From contig DASRSS010000091.1 of NCBI GenBank assembly GCA_035656335.1, positions 1 through 15,540 of the forward strand: DNA of 15,540 nucleotides. Reading direction: 5' to 3'. Below are positions 13,035 to 15,540 of this stretch, one piece after another. Source of the stretch: DASRSS01 sp035656335 (lineage in GTDB: Bacteria; Actinomycetota; Actinomycetes; Mycobacteriales; Jatrophihabitantaceae). Within the stretch, counting starts at the first letter, position 1; each line of letters opens with the position of its first letter. Made by a program: the position numbers and the translations under genes. The notes beneath the pieces are model-generated. The model was given only the letters and a program-made list of their open reading frames with translations, was not told the origin of the DNA and did not search any database.

Positions 13035-13817
13035 TCAGGGCTGGCAGCTGGGGCACCAGTACGTGCTGCGCATGCGCGGCGGCTCGCCCTGCTCGGCGCG
13101 GCGGATCGGCGTGCGGCAGCGCAGGCACGGCTGTTCGCCGCGCTCGTACACCCAGTGCTGCCGCCCGCGCGCCAGAAAGCCGGTGGTCGACTGCTCGGGA
13201 TGCTCGCGGTTCGCCCACATCAGCCGCTGGACGGACGTAACCAGCTTGCCGAGACCGTCCACCTCACCGACCGGCGTCCACGGATTGACCCGCTCCAGGA
13301 ACAGCACCTCGTTCTTGTAGAGGTTGCCGACGCCGGCCAGGTTGCGCTGATCGAGCAGTGCCTCGGCGATCGAGCGCTCGGGCTGCCCGGACAGCCGGCG
13401 CACCGCCTCGTCGGCATCCCAGTCCGGCCCCATCACGTCCGGGCCGAGATGACCGACCCATTCGCCCTCGCGGACGCTCGGCAGCAGCGCGAGATCGTGG
13501 ATCCGGTAGCCCGTCGCCGTCCAGCGGGAGTTCCCCAGCCGGACGCGGATCATGTGCTCCGGATGCCGGCGTGGCAGCTGCCCCGCCCGCGTCACGTACC
13601 AGCTGCCGTCCATCTTCAGGTGGCTGTGCAGCGTCCGCCCGTCGGCGAGGCGCATCAGCAGGTGCTTGCCGCGCGGCAGCACCTCGTCGATCACGATGCC
13701 GCGCAGGTCCAGCGTCGCCAGTTGCGGCACGCGGAAGTCCGAGACGGTCAGCGGCTCGCCCCGCAGTGCCGCGTTGAGCCGGCGGGCGGTGAGCCAGACG
13801 GTGTCGCCCTCGGGCAT
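13035..13817 (-). CDS. nei2: endonuclease VIII/formamidopyrimidine-DNA glycosylase family protein, Nei2 type
   Basis: This 260-residue base-excision repair glycosylase/AP-lyase removes oxidised bases. The start MPEGDT places the catalytic Pro2 and Glu3 at the N-terminus; Lys51 (LPRGKHLLM) and HSHLKMDGSW are family positions. The helix-two-turn-helix DNA-binding motif is ALLDQRNLAGVGNLYKNEVLF. The C-terminal zinc finger has four cysteines (231, 234, 255, 258: CLRC...CPSC) with an arginine before the last pair. All are intact. The overall match is to actinobacterial Nei2 rather than MutM. It starts 7 bases after the stop of lhr, so the two form an operon, the same order as Rv3296 (lhr) and Rv3297 (nei) in Mycobacterium tuberculosis. 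Confidence 0.93.
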   Translation of the reverse strand: MPEGDTVWLTARRLNAALRGEPLTVSDFRVPQLATLDLRGIVIDEVLPRGKHLLMRLADGRTLHSHLKMDGSWYVTRAGQLPRRHPEHMIRVRLGNSRWTATGYRIHDLALLPSVREGEWVGHLGPDVMGPDWDADEAVRRLSGQPERSIAEALLDQRNLAGVGNLYKNEVLFLERVNPWTPVGEVDGLGKLVTSVQRLMWANREHPEQSTTGFLARGRQHWVYERGEQPCLRCRTPIRRAEQGEPPRMRSTYWCPSCQP

Positions 13818-13824
13818 GCGCCGG

Positions 13825-15540
13825 TCAGCCCCGCAGCCGCAGCCCGCGCGGCGTTGGCCGGAAGCCTGCCGCCGTGAGCGCGTCGCCGAGTGCCGACGTG
13901 ACGACCGGCAGGCCGTCCGCCCGCTCGACGGCCAGCTTGCCGAGCGCGCCGTCGCGGACCGCGAGCGCCAGCGCGTCGGCGGCCGGCTGCAGCACGTCGG
14001 GCTCGTCCGAGAACGACAGCACGGTGCGCCCGCCGCGTTCGACGAACAGCACGCAGTGGCCGTCCACGAGCACGACCAGAGCGCCGGCCCGGCGCGACGG
14101 TTGGTGACCGCGGCCGCCCGACTCGGCGGTCGCAGCGACCGGCCACGGCAGCGCCGCGCCGTACGGGTTGGCCGGGTCGGTGGCGGCCAGTACGAGCGTC
14201 GGCGCCGCCTCGCGTCCCTGGCCGACCGGACGGGCCTGGGCACGCAGCCGGTCGACCGCGCCGGGCAGCGCGAACTGCGCTGCCCCCAGGCCCTCGACGA
14301 AGTAGCCGCGCCGGGCGTTCCCGGACTCCTCGGCCGCCTTCAGCACCGGGTACACGCCGGAGAACCCGCCGGGCAGCCCCTCGGACGTGACCGAGCCGCG
14401 GGTGAGCACGCCGTAGCGGTCCAGCAGCGTGTCCGCGGCGGCCAGGGCACGACGGGTCGCGTCGCTCTCGCGCTCGGGCACCGCCGACCAGCGCCCGCCC
14501 ATGCCGTACGGCACCGGCACCAGCGATCGGCCCGAGCTGCCACCCGCAGGAGCCGACCCGGCGTAGCGGCCGTAGCGGGCGCGGGGCGTGCGCGGCCGGC
14601 GCGAGTGCGCGGTGCGCACGCCCGGGGCGAGCAGCGTCCGCACCGGTGCGAGCGTGTCGTTCGTCAGCGCGCCCGCCCACACCAGCGCCCAGATCGCGCC
14701 GGTCACCGTCTCGTCCTCGACCGGACCGTCGGCCGCGAGGTTCGCCTGCTCGGCCAGCGCCCGGTAGAACAGCCCGTGCCCGCCCGCGAGGGCGTCGAGC
14801 AACGCGGCCGCCACCGGTCCGGGCGACTCCACCGGCTCGGGCAGCAGCAGCGGCGCGAGGTCCGCGGGCGCCAGCGTGATCCAGCCGTCGCGCGCGCCGA
14901 GCTGGCCCGCGCCCGCCCACACGACCTCGCCGGCGAGGGTCAGCTCGTCCAGCAGGGCGGGCGCGTAGTCCGCGACCCGCGCCGGCAGCACAAGCGTCTC
15001 TAGCGCGCTCGCCGGCAGCGGCACCCCGGCCAGTTGCTCGACGACGCGCAGCACCCCGTCCACGCCGCGCTGGGCCGACCGTCCTTCGCCGGACGAGCAG
15101 CCCTGCCAGGCCGGGACGAAACGCGCGAGCGCGTCGGGCGGCACCGGCTCCACCTCGCGGCGGAGTGCGGCGAGCGAGCGGCGCCGGATCGAGCGCAGCA
15201 CCTCCGCGTCGCACCACTCCAGGCCTACGCCGCCGGGGGAGAACTCGCCCTGGACCAGGCGGCCGGACGCGGCCAGCCGCTCCAGCGTGCCGGCGACGAC
15301 CGCGACCCCGAGCCCGAGCCGGTCGGCGACGTCCGCCGCCTGGAACGGGCCGTGCGTGCGCGCGTAGCGGGCGACCAGATCGCCCAGCGGGTCGCGCACC
15401 GGCTCGGTGAACACCTCCGGCACGCCGACCGGCAGCGCGGTGCCGAGCGCGTCGCGCACCCGGCCGGCGTCCTCGACAGCGAGCCAGCGCTGCTCACCGG
15501 CGATGCGCACCCGGATCGCGCGCCGGTCCGCCTCCAGGCT
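13825..15540 (-). CDS. lhr: Lhr-type ATP-dependent DNA helicase, C-terminal part (partial)
   Basis: The frame is open to the right edge of the window, so only the last 571 residues are visible. The helicase motor domains of this normally 1500-residue superfamily 2 enzyme lie outside. The visible part begins in the segment IRVRIAGEQRWLAVEDAGRV, followed by PLGDLVARYARTHGPF and winged-helix sequence. It then runs through the large Lhr C-terminal domain with typical phrases such as FVPAWQG, GRWSAVP, LLDRYGVLTRGSV and GGFSGVYPVLKAAEE. Lhr unwinds 3'-tailed DNA and RNA:DNA duplexes in DNA repair. Here it is the first gene of an lhr-nei2 operon, consistent with a joint role in handling oxidative or crosslink damage. 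No frameshift is visible. Confidence 0.92.
   Translation of the reverse strand, partial: SLEADRRAIRVRIAGEQRWLAVEDAGRVRDALGTALPVGVPEVFTEPVRDPLGDLVARYARTHGPFQAADVADRLGLGVAVVAGTLERLAASGRLVQGEFSPGGVGLEWCDAEVLRSIRRRSLAALRREVEPVPPDALARFVPAWQGCSSGEGRSAQRGVDGVLRVVEQLAGVPLPASALETLVLPARVADYAPALLDELTLAGEVVWAGAGQLGARDGWITLAPADLAPLLLPEPVESPGPVAAALLDALAGGHGLFYRALAEQANLAADGPVEDETVTGAIWALVWAGALTNDTLAPVRTLLAPGVRTAHSRRPRTPRARYGRYAGSAPAGGSSGRSLVPVPYGMGGRWSAVPERESDATRRALAAADTLLDRYGVLTRGSVTSEGLPGGFSGVYPVLKAAEESGNARRGYFVEGLGAAQFALPGAVDRLRAQARPVGQGREAAPTLVLAATDPANPYGAALPWPVAATAESGGRGHQPSRRAGALVVLVDGHCVLFVERGGRTVLSFSDEPDVLQPAADALALAVRDGALGKLAVERADGLPVVTSALGDALTAAGFRPTPRGLRLRG

Noticed and set aside
13552..15003. Long plus-strand ORF opposite nei2 and lhr
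   Set aside because: Arg-rich shadow; both minus-strand genes show full family motifs.
1..15540. CRISPR array, toxin-antitoxin pair, integrase or phage genes
   Set aside because: I looked for regularly spaced repeats and for such gene families on both strands and saw none.

Overview
The window is a very GC-rich stretch (roughly 70% G+C in most genes, strong third-position bias) that reads as the chromosome of an actinobacterium. Support comes from a deazaflavin (F420)-dependent nitroreductase-family gene, an lhr helicase gene followed by a nei2-type DNA glycosylase gene (a pair also adjacent in mycobacteria), GTG starts and 4-base start/stop overlaps. A methyl-accepting chemotaxis-type receptor suggests a soil or aquatic actinomycete with chemosensory signalling. 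The genus cannot be fixed from the sequence alone.

Layout from left to right. 1-1792 (minus): the 5' part of an NAD(P)-dependent aldehyde dehydrogenase of the succinate-semialdehyde dehydrogenase type, preceded on its strand by a TMEM175-family channel gene. 1830-5053: a GHSMG alpha/beta-hydrolase (plus) converging, with overlapping stop codons, on a secreted CocE/X-Pro dipeptidyl-peptidase-type hydrolase (minus). 5054-6112: a short divergent promoter region with two inverted repeats, then a two-gene operon of a SnoaL/NTF2-like protein and a Ddn-type F420-dependent reductase, overlapping by 4 bases. 6125-8537 (minus): a signalling operon of a receiver-PAS-histidine kinase and, 4 bases downstream, a receiver domain fused to an RsbW-like ATPase. 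A membrane receptor of the MCP class (8605-10329) is divergent from it. The three may form one sensory module, with output through an anti-sigma-type switch rather than a DNA-binding response regulator.

10331-13033 is an accessory scar. It begins one base after the MCP stop with the 3' part of a tRNA-Glu(CUC) gene on the minus strand, broken in the anticodon stem. An apparently intact IS256-family element follows (about 10390-11838), with imperfect terminal inverted repeats, no visible target duplication, and a hairpin that would bury the transposase start codon in read-through transcripts. Next comes a segment of about 50% G+C with an orphan lipoprotein gene and a small ORF that may be translationally coupled to it. 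Last is a 32-codon fragment that looks like the 3' end of a lost gene. The simplest reading is a tRNA-integrated island that was largely deleted, probably with help from the IS.

13035-15540 (minus) returns to typical core sequence: nei2-type endonuclease VIII and the C-terminal part of Lhr, a DNA-repair operon. No CRISPR array, rRNA gene or complete tRNA gene is present. I did not find a convincing wholly new system. The best candidates for a second look are the receiver-ATPase/kinase/MCP cluster, the tRNA-Glu scar with its IS junction, and the operator-like repeats at 5078-5130.
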